The notes under the pieces are model-generated. The model had not been told where the DNA came from and ran no database searches. It saw only the letters and a list, made by a program, of their open reading frames with translations. A stretch of DNA of 64,000 nt from Trifolium pratense (lineage: Eukaryota; Streptophyta; Magnoliopsida; Fabales; Fabaceae), in assembly GCF_020283565.1 (NCBI RefSeq), contig NC_060063.1, forward strand, positions 23,056,777-23,120,776, in the 5' to 3' direction. Each line of letters opens with the position of its first letter. Within the stretch, counting starts at the first letter, position 1. Below are positions 32,920-45,864 of this stretch, one piece after another. Position numbers and translations under genes: made by a program.

Positions 32920-33612
32920 TTTTGGTAAAATGAGAGTTTTATTTTCTACCAAAGTTTTTAGACATAAAATAAAATTAATGAGAATGTAATTGATTTTATT
33001 TTGATCTCGACCATTGATTTTGTATCGGTTGATTATAATTTTACGGTAAAAAATAATTATAAACAATTTCGGCTACTTATTTAACATGGGAAGGTAAAAA
33101 TTAGTTGCTACGTCCTACTATTATAGTAGGAAATCGAAATCACAGTGACCTTTAAGAAATATTTGTAAAGTTTGAAAATATTTTATAGAGTTTTAAATTA
33201 ACTTGGTAGTAGGATTTTAATTTCGGGCCATGTCAGACCATGTTTAAAAGCATAATTTAGTAAAAAAAAATATTGTGAATCTAGCTCCAATTGTGTAGCA
33301 AATACACAAATTTAATTTAATACACATAGTTTTTTTTTTTTTACAATAATATACATAGTTGTTACTTTTCTATATTTTTTTTTTTATGGTTTACAATAAG
33401 CTGGGGGTCTAACTCAGGACTTATACTACCCAAACTCTTCATCGGTAGAAATCTAATGATTTTGTTACTTTCCTATATTTAAGTAAAATGAAAAATATAA
33501 TCAAAATAAAAGTAAAATTCTATCAGAAAATAAAAGTAAAAATATAACTTTATTTATAAGTGGTACTGATCAGTGATCACCTACAAAAGATGATTTGCAC
33601 ATGATATAAGAA
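32920..33612. other. AT-rich flank, no gene seen
   Basis: Host-side DNA right of the Helitron. A decayed SINE-like stretch (AGCTGGGGGTCTAACTCAGG, about 33400-33419) may be present on the minus strand. Nothing coding is supported. Confidence 0.4.
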
Positions 33613-33715
<103 letters not shown>

Positions 33716-34100
33716 ATGATTGTGCAAATATACATAAGAGTTTTTTTTTTTTACAGGATAACTAGGAGAAAGTTCTAAACCAATGCCGAAGGATCCGTAG
33801 CAAATGGGTCTACTGCATGAAATTTTAAAAAAAATGTCTTTTTTTAAAAAAAATCATTTTCAAGAAAATAGATTTTCTTGAAGAAAATTTAAAAAACTAT
33901 TTTTCGTTTGTTTACAATCATAAAAATCTATTTTTTTTTAAGATGATGAGTGATAAAAAAATGGATTTTGATAAAAGCTATTGAAAATAGATTATCATTT
34001 TTGATGAAAAAAATGATTTTTTGAAAAAATCTGAAACAAACATAAATAAGATAAAAAAATAATTTTTTTTTGTGAAAAATCTGAAACAAACAGGCCCTAC

Positions 34101-34641
34101 ATGATTGATTTTTGCGGCGGTTATGCGCAAAAGATAGGGGATGTTCCTGTGCTTCATGTTGAGTTAATCACCTTGATCATCGCTATGGAATTGGCTAATA
34201 GCAAGGGCTGGACGTACCTATGGTTGGAGAGTGATTCACTAACGATGCTCCGAGCTTTCGATAACATTGATTTGGTACCATGGTACTGATCATGTTTTTT
34301 TAATGGGGAGACACATGGTGCAATTAAATGGGTCTATTGCTCTGATCTTAAATCACATAAATACGGCAACAATTCACATTTTAATTGGTATAAAAGAATC
34401 ATGGACTAAAATCTTCATGACAGGGCCCTTAATTCGCCCTGGGGGTTTCATTGGAGTGGTAAAGAAGAGTGGTATGTTCTTCCAAGATAAAGACTACGGA
34501 TTATTTTTGCTCGATTTGAATACCCAAATGATTAAAGTCGTTAGTGGTGGTGACGAAAAAGATGATGAACATGACTGGAATAAGATAGTAACTTATAAAG
34601 AAATTAAGCCTTGTTCCATGAGAGAGTTGCATATAAGATGA
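34101..34641 (+). pseudogene. RNase H-like (RVT_3) fragment and an unassigned downstream frame
   Basis: 34101-34289 encodes LHVELITLIIAMELANSKGW, then LWLESDSLTMLRAF. This is the E-helix and the ESDS strand of the plant RNase H-like domain found in non-LTR-element-derived proteins. It ends at a TGA after PWY. The next frame (34420-34641) reads KDYGLFLLDLNTQMIKVV with acidic residues after it. This vaguely recalls F-box-associated repeats, but I cannot assign it. The upstream flank 33714-34098 is AT-rich with AAAATCTGAAACAAAC repeats (34029-34044, 34076-34091). Confidence 0.5.
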
Positions 34642-34647
34642 TATATC

Positions 34648-35395
34648 TGAAAGAATTTAAATAAACAACCTTAGATCAATAGATACAAGTTATAGCATAT
34701 TGTCATATCAGAGAATATATGGGAACGGTGTACCTGAAATGGCAGCGGATGAATCCTCCTTTGACTGAAACTAAGAGAGGGTTTTTCCAGGTATTAGGAT
34801 GTCGAAAGATTCCCAAGTTAGTGATTTAGAAATGCCCACAGTCTTCAAAACTGACTGAATATGCATAAGAAATACAGTACAAATGGTTTCATAATCAAGG
34901 TTTTTGGATAAAGTATATTTTTGTAAGAAAAGAGACGAAGTTTTCAACTTCTTATTTACCCAAACCAAACATTTGCAGTCATCATTCATCTCGTCAAAAT
35001 GTTTGTTGATTATTCCTTCTATTTTCCCTAAAACCCACCAAGCTTGAAATTAGATACTTTAAACCCAGAAATTGAACACTGATGTGAGTTCCGTTGCAGA
35101 TTTGTGCCGTCTTCAGTTATATACAGAATTTTCAAAACCCCAAAGTTCCAAAAAATTAAATCGGATATATCAATTCATTAGAATATTAATTAAATTAAAT
35201 TAGGGTTCATGTGATTCAACAATAGCTATAATATGTATCTAAATGGCTCTCATACCAATTGAAAGAATTTAAATAAACAACCTTAGATCAATAGATACAA
35301 GTTATAGCATATTGTCATATCAGAGAATATATGGGAACGGTGTACCTGGAATGGCAGCGAATGAATCCTCCTTTGACTGAAACTAAGAGAGGGTT
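34648..35395 (-). mobile_element. TRIM-like miniature LTR retroelement
   Basis: Two 136-bp direct repeats (34648-34783, 35260-35395) differ at only a few sites. On the minus strand the second repeat ends in TTTCA and is followed after one base by TTGGTATGAGAGCC (35258-35245), close to the initiator-Met-tRNA primer site TGGTATCAGAGC. The interior of about 480 bp has no coding domain. Weak points: the outer repeat ends do not start with TG, and no target duplication was found. Confidence 0.55.
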
Positions 35396-35996
35396 GAGAC
35401 GGTGCTTACACCTCTCACTGATGAGTCTTTTATGCGTGTTATGTTTTTACAGTGTATCTAGCGTAATGGGATGACTAGAATATATACTCAGCAGTGGAGG
35501 CAGGGACCTTCTCAATAGGCATAATAAAGAACGACCCAACCCATCACGGCCCGTTCAACATAAAGCCCAATGATATATATATATTTAAATAATTAAATAT
35601 AATATAACAAGTAATTGTATTTAATACTATACACTTTTAATTATATTTTAAATATATAATTAAAGTAAATCCAAAATATTCAACAATATATTTGGTAAGT
35701 ATATAAGGGGTTTGGAGGGGGACAGAGACTCACCGAATTGGTGCAACCAAAGGCTTTCATGTCATTGTTCCTGGTGGTTGTTCCAAAACCATCGTGTGAT
35801 GGTGTTTTTGTCCAAAACTATAGTTCAATTGAAGCATTTTTAATAATGATCATTTTGTGTATTTTATGGGATTTTGTTTATATGATACTTGTTTTGTTTA
35901 TATGATACTTTGACACTTAGAGAAGTTACAATTATGAGGCATACAATATAAAATTGTTTACTATTCGTTTTGGCGATATATTATATTAATTCATCC
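35396..35996. other. Unannotated spacer
   Basis: Mixed AT-rich DNA containing a short tandem repeat of a TTTTGTTTATATGATACTTG string (about 35872-35910). No gene or clear element seen. Confidence 0.4.
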
Positions 35997-38900
35997 CACT
36001 AGTAGAAAAAAGCTATTTTACATCTGGCGAAAACCACTTTTTACATCTGAACAATTTCAGATGTAGGCGCACGAGACTTAGTAAGTATACACGTTTTACA
36101 TCTGGCGTAGTCAGATGTAAAAAAACACTTTTTACCTCTGACCAAGGCGAAATTCAAATATTATTTTTTTAAAATTAAATTGAACTTTTTACATCTGACC
36201 AAGTCTACCTGATGTGAAATCTTAACTTTATTTTTATTTTTTTTGAAAAACCTGCGATTTTTTTTTTTATATATATTTTAAATCTTTTTTTTTATTAAAA
36301 AAATCTAACCCACAATGCCAACAATATAACATAACTTGCATCAAGAACATAATACTAAAATTCAACATCCATAGCCAAATTCAACATTCAACATTCAACA
36401 TATATATATAGTAATAATGTCATTAAAGTACAACCACATTGTAATCCAAAATACAAAACATCATAATAATTAATACTAATCCATCCAAAATACAAATTAA
36501 AACATCATCATAACTAGTCCATTGTAACTTCACACAAACCTCTAGCTCCTAATCTTTCTCGTCGGCATCATCATAATCTACCTCGGGATTATATAGTTGA
36601 AGAAAACAAGTTGCCCAGCGGTCTCGCAAATCATACAACTCCTCCTCTGTTAATGTCGTGGGATCATTGAACACCTACAATATGTAAATAACATAATTCA
36701 TATGTAAACTACAACATGTTAATTAATGTATGGTAAATGAATCAGCATAGCCATTTTTAGTGAACCAGCATATAGCACAAAAATTGTGAACCAGCTGCTG
36801 GAGCCAAAAAAGGTGCCCAAATAGAAATGCACAGCAGCAAAAAAAACAAGCACAGCAGCAAAAAAACAAGCACATGTGCCTATATACAAATGTCTATATA
36901 ATTGACATCAGGTAGACTATATATCATCATTCATTCACTACTAAGTATACAACAATATGCACAGCAGCCTATATATCATCATTCATTCACTACTAAGTAT
37001 ACAAATGTCTTCCTATCATCATTCATTCACTACTAAGTATACAAATGTCTTCCTATCATTCATTCACTACTAAGTATACAATTGTCATTAACTACTTAGC
37101 TAAATGCACTAAACTATGAGTCTCATAGAAAAATATAAATTCATTACATAGAAAAATACAAACTTAGCAGAGACAACGTCGATAAAGAAAAATATGATAC
37201 CTCCATCCACAGCAGCAAAAAAACAAGCACAACAATATGCACACTAAGTATACAAATGTCTTCCTATCATCATTCATTCACTACTAAGTATACAACTGTC
37301 ATTAACTACTTAGCTAAATGCACTAAACTATGAGTCTCATAGAAAAATATAAATTCATTACATAGAAAAATACAACCTTAGCAGAGACAACGTCGATAAA
37401 GAAAAATACGATACCTCCATCCAATTCTTTGTAATACTAGCAGAGACAATGTCAATCATATTCTTCATTACATAATATCCACAGTCATTGCCGTTAGGCT
37501 GTACCCTTGTCTACATATAAATGACATTTAGTTAATACATATATATATGCCAAAAAAAAAATACGAATCAATCATCATGTGTTATTAACGTAAATAAATA
37601 TTAAAATTTACGCCACACTTACTTTGGGAAAAATCCATGAAGCCTTCTTTCTATTACCAAATGTTGCTAATTGATGAACTTTAAAAAGCACTACAAAATG
37701 TGAGGGTTTCCAGGGTCGAAATCTATTGTATTGATCCTTCTTCGATGCAATAGATTAATCGCATTATCATTTAAGAGAGGCATACAATAGATTTCTTGGT
37801 AAAGTTTAAATGATCCTTCATTTAAGTGATTGGATACAATAGATTAATCACATTACATTTTCTTGACTCAAATTTATTAATGTTATTGACTATACTAGTG
37901 TGAAGGGATGCTTTGGAGCAATGGTTGAAGTTGTCCCCCATATGACTACAATATCACTAGTTGAAATTGTGTAATCGGCCTCTTGCAAATGCAAGATAGC
38001 TGACTATAATACAGGAACTTTATAGCAACAGGTTGCTCTACATTAACCATACTAATATCACATTGACCTATTATTTTAGACTGTAATTGCAAGTAATAGT
38101 TTGCACTTTGCAGCCATTTCCGGATATCTAGAATACTGAACACTAAACGTTTTATATAGGCTCCAAAAAAATAGATAAATGTTTCCTGTTAAGACATGAC
38201 ATGTGTTAACATATATATATATTTCATATAAAAATTAGAATCCTAATTTTTGTATTGTTACTTGATCCTACAAAAAAAACTGGTCCCACAGCATACAAAT
38301 CAAAACAACACATTCACTTTTTAATAATAGATCAGTTGCTAAACGTGATATTGTCAAACATTATAAATTCATTTTTTTAGCAGTTTGTAAGGAAGACACA
38401 ATCATCGTAAAACTGTATAAGTTTATGTTTTCTCTTACTCATATAAGAGCAATGCTAGCAAACAGTCTTCAACACACTATTTCAGAACACTATTATTAAG
38501 TTACATTCATGTAAGTCCCACTATACTATGTGAACTTCACTCCCTATTTGGTTCACCCAGCTCCCTATCCAGGGAAACTCATAAGAATTTCAGCCAACAA
38601 TAAAGATGTGTTGAAAAAGTTAAAAAGTGTTTCTCACCACATAAATCATGGAGGCGCAGACACTAATACATTTAATACTAATAAACACATAATTGCTGAA
38701 AACCAAAATAAATTATTTGTTTTAAATGGTTATTTAGGGGTTTTGTTTCTAAGGAACCGGGCCACGTACCTGACCCGCGAACACAACCTTTGCAAAGCCG
38801 TTAGACCTGTCTATTTTAAAAGCCCACTGGATAAAATCTTAGAGAACAAGGAACTTCAATGCTAATACTTTCCATAAAACGCTCACAAAATTTAGAAATG

Positions 38901-40355
38901 TGTTCAATAGGATTTGATGCGATCATCATCAAGATTTATTGTGACCCACCTCTGTGTAAATGGCTTGCCTGATCCCAAGTGTAACAGGCGAGAATCGAAC
39001 TCAGTACGCCGGGGTTTACAATACTCACAAACACAGAAACACTGCAGAACAACCACTTGTGCTAGACCCTGGTGGCAATCTGCAACTTCAATTTCATTTT
39101 GTTTTTTAACTATGGAATTTACCCTAACAAATATGTCACCGCATATCAAACTTCCTCAACCCAAAGATACCCTAGAAATTGGTGGATATAAATCAAGTCC
39201 TCCCTAGCCTAGAATTTTGCTAATTTTCTTAGGAAAATAATATTTCGTATCTTACCATAGCTCAACTAACTACTACATGTGAAATTGCAATCGCAATTGG
39301 AATAAACTAAGTTCATACTTTCTACAGATTATCAATTCCTGATTCCTAATCATAATTGCAAACAACTAACCGCAAAAAACTTCATAATCAAACTTCTAGG
39401 TCAAAGCAAAGTCATAAAAGTCACAGATCTAAGCAAATTCAAACAAGATCCAACAAATTCTCCACTCCCTATTTGGTTGACCCCGCTCCCTATCCAGGGA
39501 AACTCATAAGAATTTCAGCCAACAATAAAGATCGTGTTGAAAGAGTTAAAACCTGTTTCTCACCACATAAATCAAGGAGGGAAAGTTCCCTGATCTCCAA
39601 AAAGAATGTAAAACAGACAGGGTAGTTAGGGAAAGCATAAACTTAAACTTAAACTTAAAAACGATTAAAAAAGAAAGAAGAGTACCTGAATCGATGTGAG
39701 AGAGAAAGACAAGCTTCGATTCGTGAGAGTAGAGGCCGGAGAAAGGAGGACAAGCTTCGATTTGGAGTTCGATTTGGAGTTAGGGTTCGATTTGACGAGT
39801 GAGAGAGAGGACGACTGCGAGTGAGAGAGAGAGGACGACTGCGAGCGAGAGAGAGAGAAGACGAATGAGAAAAGGCAGTGGTTCAATCTTGTCGCCGGTA
39901 GAGGTCGCCGGCGCTTAGGGTTTGCATCGCGAGAGAGATGGGTTTGCGCGTTTTGGTTCTTTTGGTATTCTGATTGTGTTTTTTTAGTCTTAGCGTTTTT
40001 TTGTTCTTTTTTTAGTCTTGTGAGAGAGATGATTAACTCCATCAGCTGATTGGTTCCAAAATATATTATTTTTTTTTTTATTCAACTTGACTTGTTATAT
40101 CTATGGCTAAATATGGCTAAATATGGCCAGATATATATATATTTTAGATAATTGTCACCATAATTACAAGATTGCCACCGCGTTTAGTTATGTTTCTGGT
40201 ATATTGAAGGCAGATGTAAAAAGTCTTGTCTATATATTTTTTACATCTGTGGATATTGAGACCAGATGAAAAGACTACTCCATATAGAGTTTTACATCTG
40301 ACATATATTCGTCAGATGTAAAATGCTTAAGTAATATGTCATATTTGTACTAGTG
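35997..40355. mobile_element. CACTA (En/Spm) element, 4.36 kb, transposase-less
   Basis: The ends are CACTAGTAGAAAAAAGC and the inverse of CACTAGTACAAATATGAC. The 3-bp duplication TCC lies at 35994-35996 and 40356-40358. Subterminal copies of TTTTACATCTG / CAGATGTAAAA in both orientations cluster at 36013-36210 and 40207-40325, as is usual for CACTA. Inside are C48 peptidase exons on the minus strand, a 215-bp tandem duplication (about 36990-37205 and 37206-37424) and a 116-bp direct repeat (38540-38655, 39463-39578). No TNP2-type transposase domain was recognised, so movement would need one in trans. Confidence 0.92.
36549..37690 (-). pseudogene. Ulp1-like C48 cysteine peptidase exons inside the CACTA element
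   Basis: Reading leftward: exon A (about 37690-37623) encodes LATFGNRKKASWIFPK; exon B (37510-37415) encodes RVQPNGNDCGYYVMKNM, carrying the oxyanion Gln and catalytic Cys of SUMO-type (C48) peptidases; exon C (36674-36549) encodes VFNDPTTLTEEELYDLRDRW and an acidic tail to a TAG. Exons B and C are in phase 0 with good GT/AG sites. Exon A does not join B in frame, and the exon with the catalytic His/Asp was not found. CACTA elements often carry such peptidase ORFs, so this is element cargo, now broken. Confidence 0.75.
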
Positions 40356-40358
40356 TCC

Positions 40359-40755
40359 AGATTGCAAAGTTGAATAATTCTCGGTTGTTAATTACATCAC
40401 ATCAATTTGTGTCTAGTAAATAAACAATTTTTTTACTGACAGTAAATTAATAATTGATTTAATATCTAAAGTAATTTTGATTTTGTTTGCTTTTATATGG
40501 AAGTTCTTCAAAGAATGATTTGGTTAATTTTCAAATCGATGCTCAATGGGAGATTACTTGGCTAAAACTGGAGCTATAATTGTAGGGGTTGGAGGAAATA
40601 TTTTCTATGGTTTGAGACTCTATAATTATGAGTTCACAAGGGTAATCTCTTGCACGCTTGTGTTTTAGTGTATCTCTTTAGATAATCAATACTCCCTTCA
40701 TAAAAAAATTTAAGTAAAATTCATTTTTTTAAGTTTATTGTATAATTTAATAAAG
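40359..40755. repeat. Duplicated segment, copy 1
   Basis: Starting ATTGCAAAGTTGAATAATTC, this block is repeated at 43801-43997 and continues at 49181-49385. The second copy is interrupted by the solo LTR insertion. The copies are highly similar with scattered differences. Copy 1 begins right after the CACTA target duplication and copy 2 right after a Helitron 3' end, so both places were insertion sites. Confidence 0.9.
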
Positions 40756-41511
40756 CCAAATCTCTTTAACCCTATAATTAATAGTGTAGTAATTAATAAA
40801 ATCAAATCTCTTTAACCAAAAAAATAAATTAACAAAACTAAATCTCTATAAATAAGAAAAGAAAAAAAAACATACATGTACACTTTATAATTTATTTTCA
40901 CACGCTCATTTTTTTTTTCATACTAAGCTTTCTTTTTTCTTTCTATTTTATTTTAATTTTTTTACTAATTGAAACTTGTATTTATATTAGTAATAAGCTA
41001 CTAATTCAATTAGTTTATATTTTATTATTTTTTCTCTCATTTTATTCCTGTTATCTTACTTGAAAATAATTAAATACTACTGTTAATTAAACATTTTTTA
41101 TGGCACTTTATATTAATAAGATAATTCAACCGTTAATTTAACTACATAATATAAATTGAATTATCTAGCTTATCGGCTATAAGCTACCTTATAATTTATC
41201 CAACAAATTCATAATAGTTTGGACAGTCCCTAAGTTTTCAAAAAGTACAAAAATAATAATGATGTATATTCTTTGATACACAAAATTCCGTACGCAAAAT
41301 TCTTTGAAATATGATAAGTTAGTATCAAAATATGATAAGACATTTACTTAACAGGTATTCAGCAATGTATTGATCATCGAAGTGTTCACATAAAAATAAT
41401 TGAAACAAGAAAATTAAAAACAAAGGAGAGAGCTTAGTTGGAGAAAAGAAAATATGAGCAATTAGAAAAAAATAATAATAAAGTGCACAACACATGTTTT
41501 TTGATAACTCA
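40756..41511. other. AT-rich DNA, no gene seen
   Basis: Short direct repeats of AAATCTCTTTAACC (40756, 40807) and long A/T runs. Nothing coding is supported. Confidence 0.5.
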
Positions 41512-42146
41512 TAGGGATGGCAGAAAAACCCAAACCCGTGAGACCCACCCGAACCTAAACCCAAGTCAACGGGCGAAACCCGAATTGACTGGGTTTGGGT
41601 TTGGGTTTGGGTGACACCCGAAAATATGGGTGTGGGTTTGGTATCACTCAAACCCACACCCGAAACCCATACACCCACCCGAAACATGTTAAAATTACCT
41701 AAATACCCCCACATATATATATATAAGTGTAAAAGTAAAATTAGGTTTTTCACAAACCACAAACCAAAATTGTGTTTGAATTTTGCTTGAAAGTTGGAAG
41801 AACTTAATTTTGGTTTAGTTGTAATTTAATTTCTTGAAAGACTATTTTGTAATTTTAAATTCCCTTGTAATTTTAAACCTATGTTTTTGCTAAGTGATTG
41901 ACAATATGTTTAAATTCCATTGTTTTTGCTTAAATTTACCTTGTTTTGCTTAAATTTGCAAAGTAGTACAAAATGTGTTGTGGGTTTGGGTTTGGGTGTA
42001 AAAAACCCGAACCCAATGGGTGTGGGCGTGGGTGTGGTTTTGCCACCCGAACAGATTTGGGTTTGGGTTTGGGTTTGGGTGTTGATTTCGGGTGTGGGTT
42101 TGGTATCACTCAAACCCGCACCCGTGGGCGCCCATTGCCATCCCTA
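41512..42146. mobile_element. hAT-type non-autonomous element with TTTGGG-rich ends, 635 bp
   Basis: The ends are TAGGGATGGCA and its exact inverse TGCCATCCCTA. The 8-bp duplication ATAACTCA is perfect (41504-41511, 42147-42154). Both subterminal regions are rich in GGGTTTGGGT repeats, mirrored left and right. The frames here (41325-41762, 41910-42230) are by-products of these repeats. Confidence 0.93.
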
Positions 42147-42418
42147 ATAACTCATTTTTTTCCTTTCCTTATTTATAGAGATTTAGTTTTAATTATTTAT
42201 CTACTAATTATATGTAATTATTTAATATAATAATGAGTTATAATTATGTGATTTGTTGTGCCTAATCATTAATGCTTAGGTGATGACTCACCTAAGAATT
42301 TCTCAATATTTCTCAAGAAGTATATGATTTTTTTTGTTTCAATTACTTCCTCGAATTAAGGGAATAATTGATATGATTAATTTTTTATTTTTTTTTTGCT
42401 ATAAATATTGCTCTTGAG

Positions 42419-42671
42419 TAGAGCTGTAAAAAGGGCCTTAAGGGGTCGGCCCTTTAAGGGGCGGACCCACTTATTCCTGATTATTAATTTTATTTAAATT
42501 TTAAACACAGTTTTTTTAGGGTGCCGATCGTGGACAGTGCTGATTGAAGAAAAAGAGAATAAGTTCACGACACTAGAAAAATTGTTTAAAATTTAAATAA
42601 AATTAATAATCAGGAATAAGTGGGTCCGCCCCTTAAAGGGCCGACCCCTTAAGGCCCTTTTTACAGCTCTA
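42419..42671. mobile_element. hAT-type palindromic MITE, 253 bp
   Basis: Starts TAGAGCTGTAAAAAGGGCC and ends with its inverse; arms are about 85 bp. TSD CTCTTGAG is perfect (42411-42418, 42672-42679). The centre of about 80 bp is unique. No ORF. Confidence 0.95.
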
Positions 42672-43795
42672 CTCTTGAGTATCACATTTTTATACAGCAT
42701 TAGGAATCATTAGGAATTAGGAAATACATTATGAAATTCTTCTAAAAATCTTTTTGATTTTTTCTTCTTCGTTGAAACAATTTTCTTATGTTCATATGTT
42801 TTTTCACATGTTCAATTCCAAAATCTTATTTATTTTATTTTTGGTATGTTTTTTATAGTATGACAATACATTTTAATCATATATTTCTATCAATATGATT
42901 TTATGAGTTAGTTAGTCACCTTTTTTACATTTTATTTGCAGATATTATGATTTTATGAGTTAGTTAGTCACCTTTTTTACATTTTCTAGAGAACATGTAT
43001 TTCATATTTTCAATTCATACATCAATACGGGAGCCTATTTTTTATTGTAATTTCTATGGGAACGTATATTTCTTCGTATGCATTAATATAAATGACTTTT
43101 TTTATTTTATAATTTTTACTTTTTTTTGACACATTATAATTTCTACTTAGATCTATATTTTTACTCATATTAATATGAAGACCTACTTATTTATAATTTT
43201 TTCACGGTAATTTTTATTTTATAATTTTTATAGATTCTATATTTTTAGTCATATATTAATACCAAGACCTATTTATTTTATAACTTTCAACGGGAACCTG
43301 TATATTTCTGCTTAAATATTAATACAGGAATCAGTTTTTTTTATTATTTATATTGTAGTCTATATTTCTACTCATATATTGTTACACAAAATTTATTTTT
43401 TGTAATTCAAATTCACCTCAAAGCCTTTTTACGAAACCTCAAAGTCTCTTCCATATATTTTCGATCAACTTTATGATTCTTTTAGTGGAGAATAATATAA
43501 ACAACAATTATGATATATTTTTAATTTGATAAGAAAAAATACTAACTATAGGAATCTTCCTTAAGAAGATCTATGACACTATACATAAATTTTACGGTTA
43601 GTTTTTTTTTATCACAGGGTGTTATTTTAATTATTAAATTTTATATGATTATAAATATTTATGTAGTTGTCGTTAATTATCTTCTATTAACAATTAAAAT
43701 TTTAATTTTTCAGTTTGAAATAAAGTATATTATTTATAAGTCAATAAATCTACAAACGTGTTTTTACCCGTGCTTGGCACGGGTCTGGATACTAG
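42672..43795 (+). mobile_element. Helitron 3' portion
   Basis: The end at 43766-43795 is hairpin ACCCGTGC-TTG-GCACGGGT, then CTGGATA and CTAG followed by host T. Upstream (43020-43450) are degenerate repeats with ATTTTTACTCATATATTAAT, the inverse of the array at 11.3-12.8 kb, so the two ends belong to one family. The 5' end was not identified. It probably lies left of 41.5 kb, so the two hAT elements may be nested in it. A 60-bp direct repeat (TTATGAGTTAGTTAGTCACC) is at 42901 and 42953. Confidence 0.6.
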
Positions 43796-45864
43796 TTGAT
43801 CCAAATTGCAAAGTTGAATAATTCTTGGTTGTTAATTACATCACATCAATTTGTGTCTAGTAAATAAACAATTTTTTACTGGCAGTAAATTAATAATTGA
43901 TTTAGTATCTAGAGTAATTTTGATTTTGCTTGCTTTTATATGGAAGTTCTTCAAAGAATGGTTTGGTTAATTTTCAAACCGATGCTCAATGGGAGATTGT
44001 AACACCCAAACCCCTTAACGCAAATCTATTGACTATAAATAAATAAAACACTTAAGAAATTAAGGCGTCACGATTATAATACAAAACCACTGCAGAATTA
44101 AATCATGCTAGCACAACGGAGATTAAAATCAAATATAGTTCATTGTGCATATCATACAATAACCATATTGTTCACACAATATCCCTAGGCTCTAGGCCAT
44201 ATCAACAACAAGGATATTATGTTTACAACAAAAGTAAGGATTAACAAGGTCAAATATGTCATCATGGGCTCAATACAATTCAAGCGAATAACCCGACACG
44301 GGAAACACCTAATCATAGCAATTCTATACAACCCATCAAAAGATATACAAATATCTAAAGGAGTAGTCTAAGCTAAACTCCTCACCAAAAAGTGTGCTAC
44401 ACTAAGCACAAGCAACGCCTCTAACTCTGAGCCGGATCCTCAACCTGAGAATCTGAACCCCCAACGGTCCAGCACATAACACAAATCATGAGTTAGATCA
44501 CATAATCAAACTATAAGTGTAAATAAAACGGTACTTAAACACTCCTTCTTAATATATGCATAAATCATAATTATACATATACATCAACATCTATCATTCC
44601 ATTATAGGTTATTAAACACATATGATCGAATACTCCACATCAATTATCAATTATTACAATTAGTCAAACATGTGTCACATATCACTTATCACATAAATGT
44701 ACACATAACCTAATGCAACTCTAATGCTTCAACTTCATGAATGTCACCCTAGACATTTCTAATGCATGTGGTACCATATTCTTTATTTGAGTATCTCACC
44801 TCTAATATCCTTCTTTATCAGATAAATTTAATCCGATATACTTCTTTATTGGAATATCTAATATCCTATATAATTCATGAATGCATGTATATATATCATG
44901 AATTCACTCACATTTAGTTAGCATATAGCTCTTCTTCATTTATTAAGTGAATATAATTCAACTTACTTCTTTATTAAGATATCTCAATCATAATATTCTT
45001 CCTTTATAATCATCACACAACATCAACAAATAATTGCATAAGAACACAATTAAATCATACTATCAACATACATCGTTTATTACATACAATGTATTCACTT
45101 GCAATTTAACACAATACCAAAAACATAAGCTAATTTTATTAAGCATGCATTATCTCATAAAACAAACTCCGGAATCGGAATCTACGCAAAAAATCGAGTA
45201 AAATGGGTTTCGGGTACATAAACCATCAAAAGTCAAAAGTCAACGGTCAACCAAAGGTCAACGCAAAAATTGACTGAGCGGAGCCGGGCGCAGGAAAAGC
45301 TGAACCGGGCGCAAGGACCCGCAAGCTCCCCAGAAAAGCTACGCCAGGCTCGGAAAAAGCTGAGCCAGGCGCCGGACGCAGAGTGATTTTTGAGTTTTCC
45401 TGAGCAAAGACCAAATAATCACTTATTTTCACATATAAGCAATTATTATGACCCAAAAACACACATACATCATTTACCACATTTATATATGATCAAAAAC
45501 ACTTAAGAACAACGATTTTTTTCCCACAAAAACTAAATGTATAAGTTATTTTTATGTCATTTTTCATTTATGTCGTTAAAATTAAAATTATAGTAAATTT
45601 TTTCATATTTTTTTACTAATGAAATTGTCTTTATTAAGTAAATTTATATCAATTATATGCTAAGTAGAAACTATATTATTAATTGTCCATATTTTTTACA
45701 CGTCCATATTTTTTTACTAATTATATGCTAATAGTGTCTCTATATTATCAATTATATGCTAGTGGAAACTATATTATTAAATTTTTACACGTCCATATTT
45801 TTTTACTATTTTTTTTTTATTAATTGTTTTTTACGGTAACTAATTATAAATTTGTTGTGTGTAG

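Noticed and set aside
37946..38143. 65-codon minus-strand frame in the CACTA element
   Set aside because: Could be a transposon-protein exon but no family motif was convincing.
38980..39050. tRNA-like T-loop (GAGTTCGATTCTCG on the minus strand)
   Set aside because: No acceptor stem, A box or cloverleaf; probably a remnant within the CACTA element.
39665..40042. 125-codon minus-strand frame with Ser-rich C-terminus
   Set aside because: Low-complexity GAGAGAGA repeat translated on the opposite strand; no domain recognised.
41580..42090. TTTGGG-rich runs resembling interstitial telomere repeats
   Set aside because: The unit is GGGTTT rather than TTTAGGG, it is mirrored at both ends, and it lies inside a hAT element with a perfect TSD.
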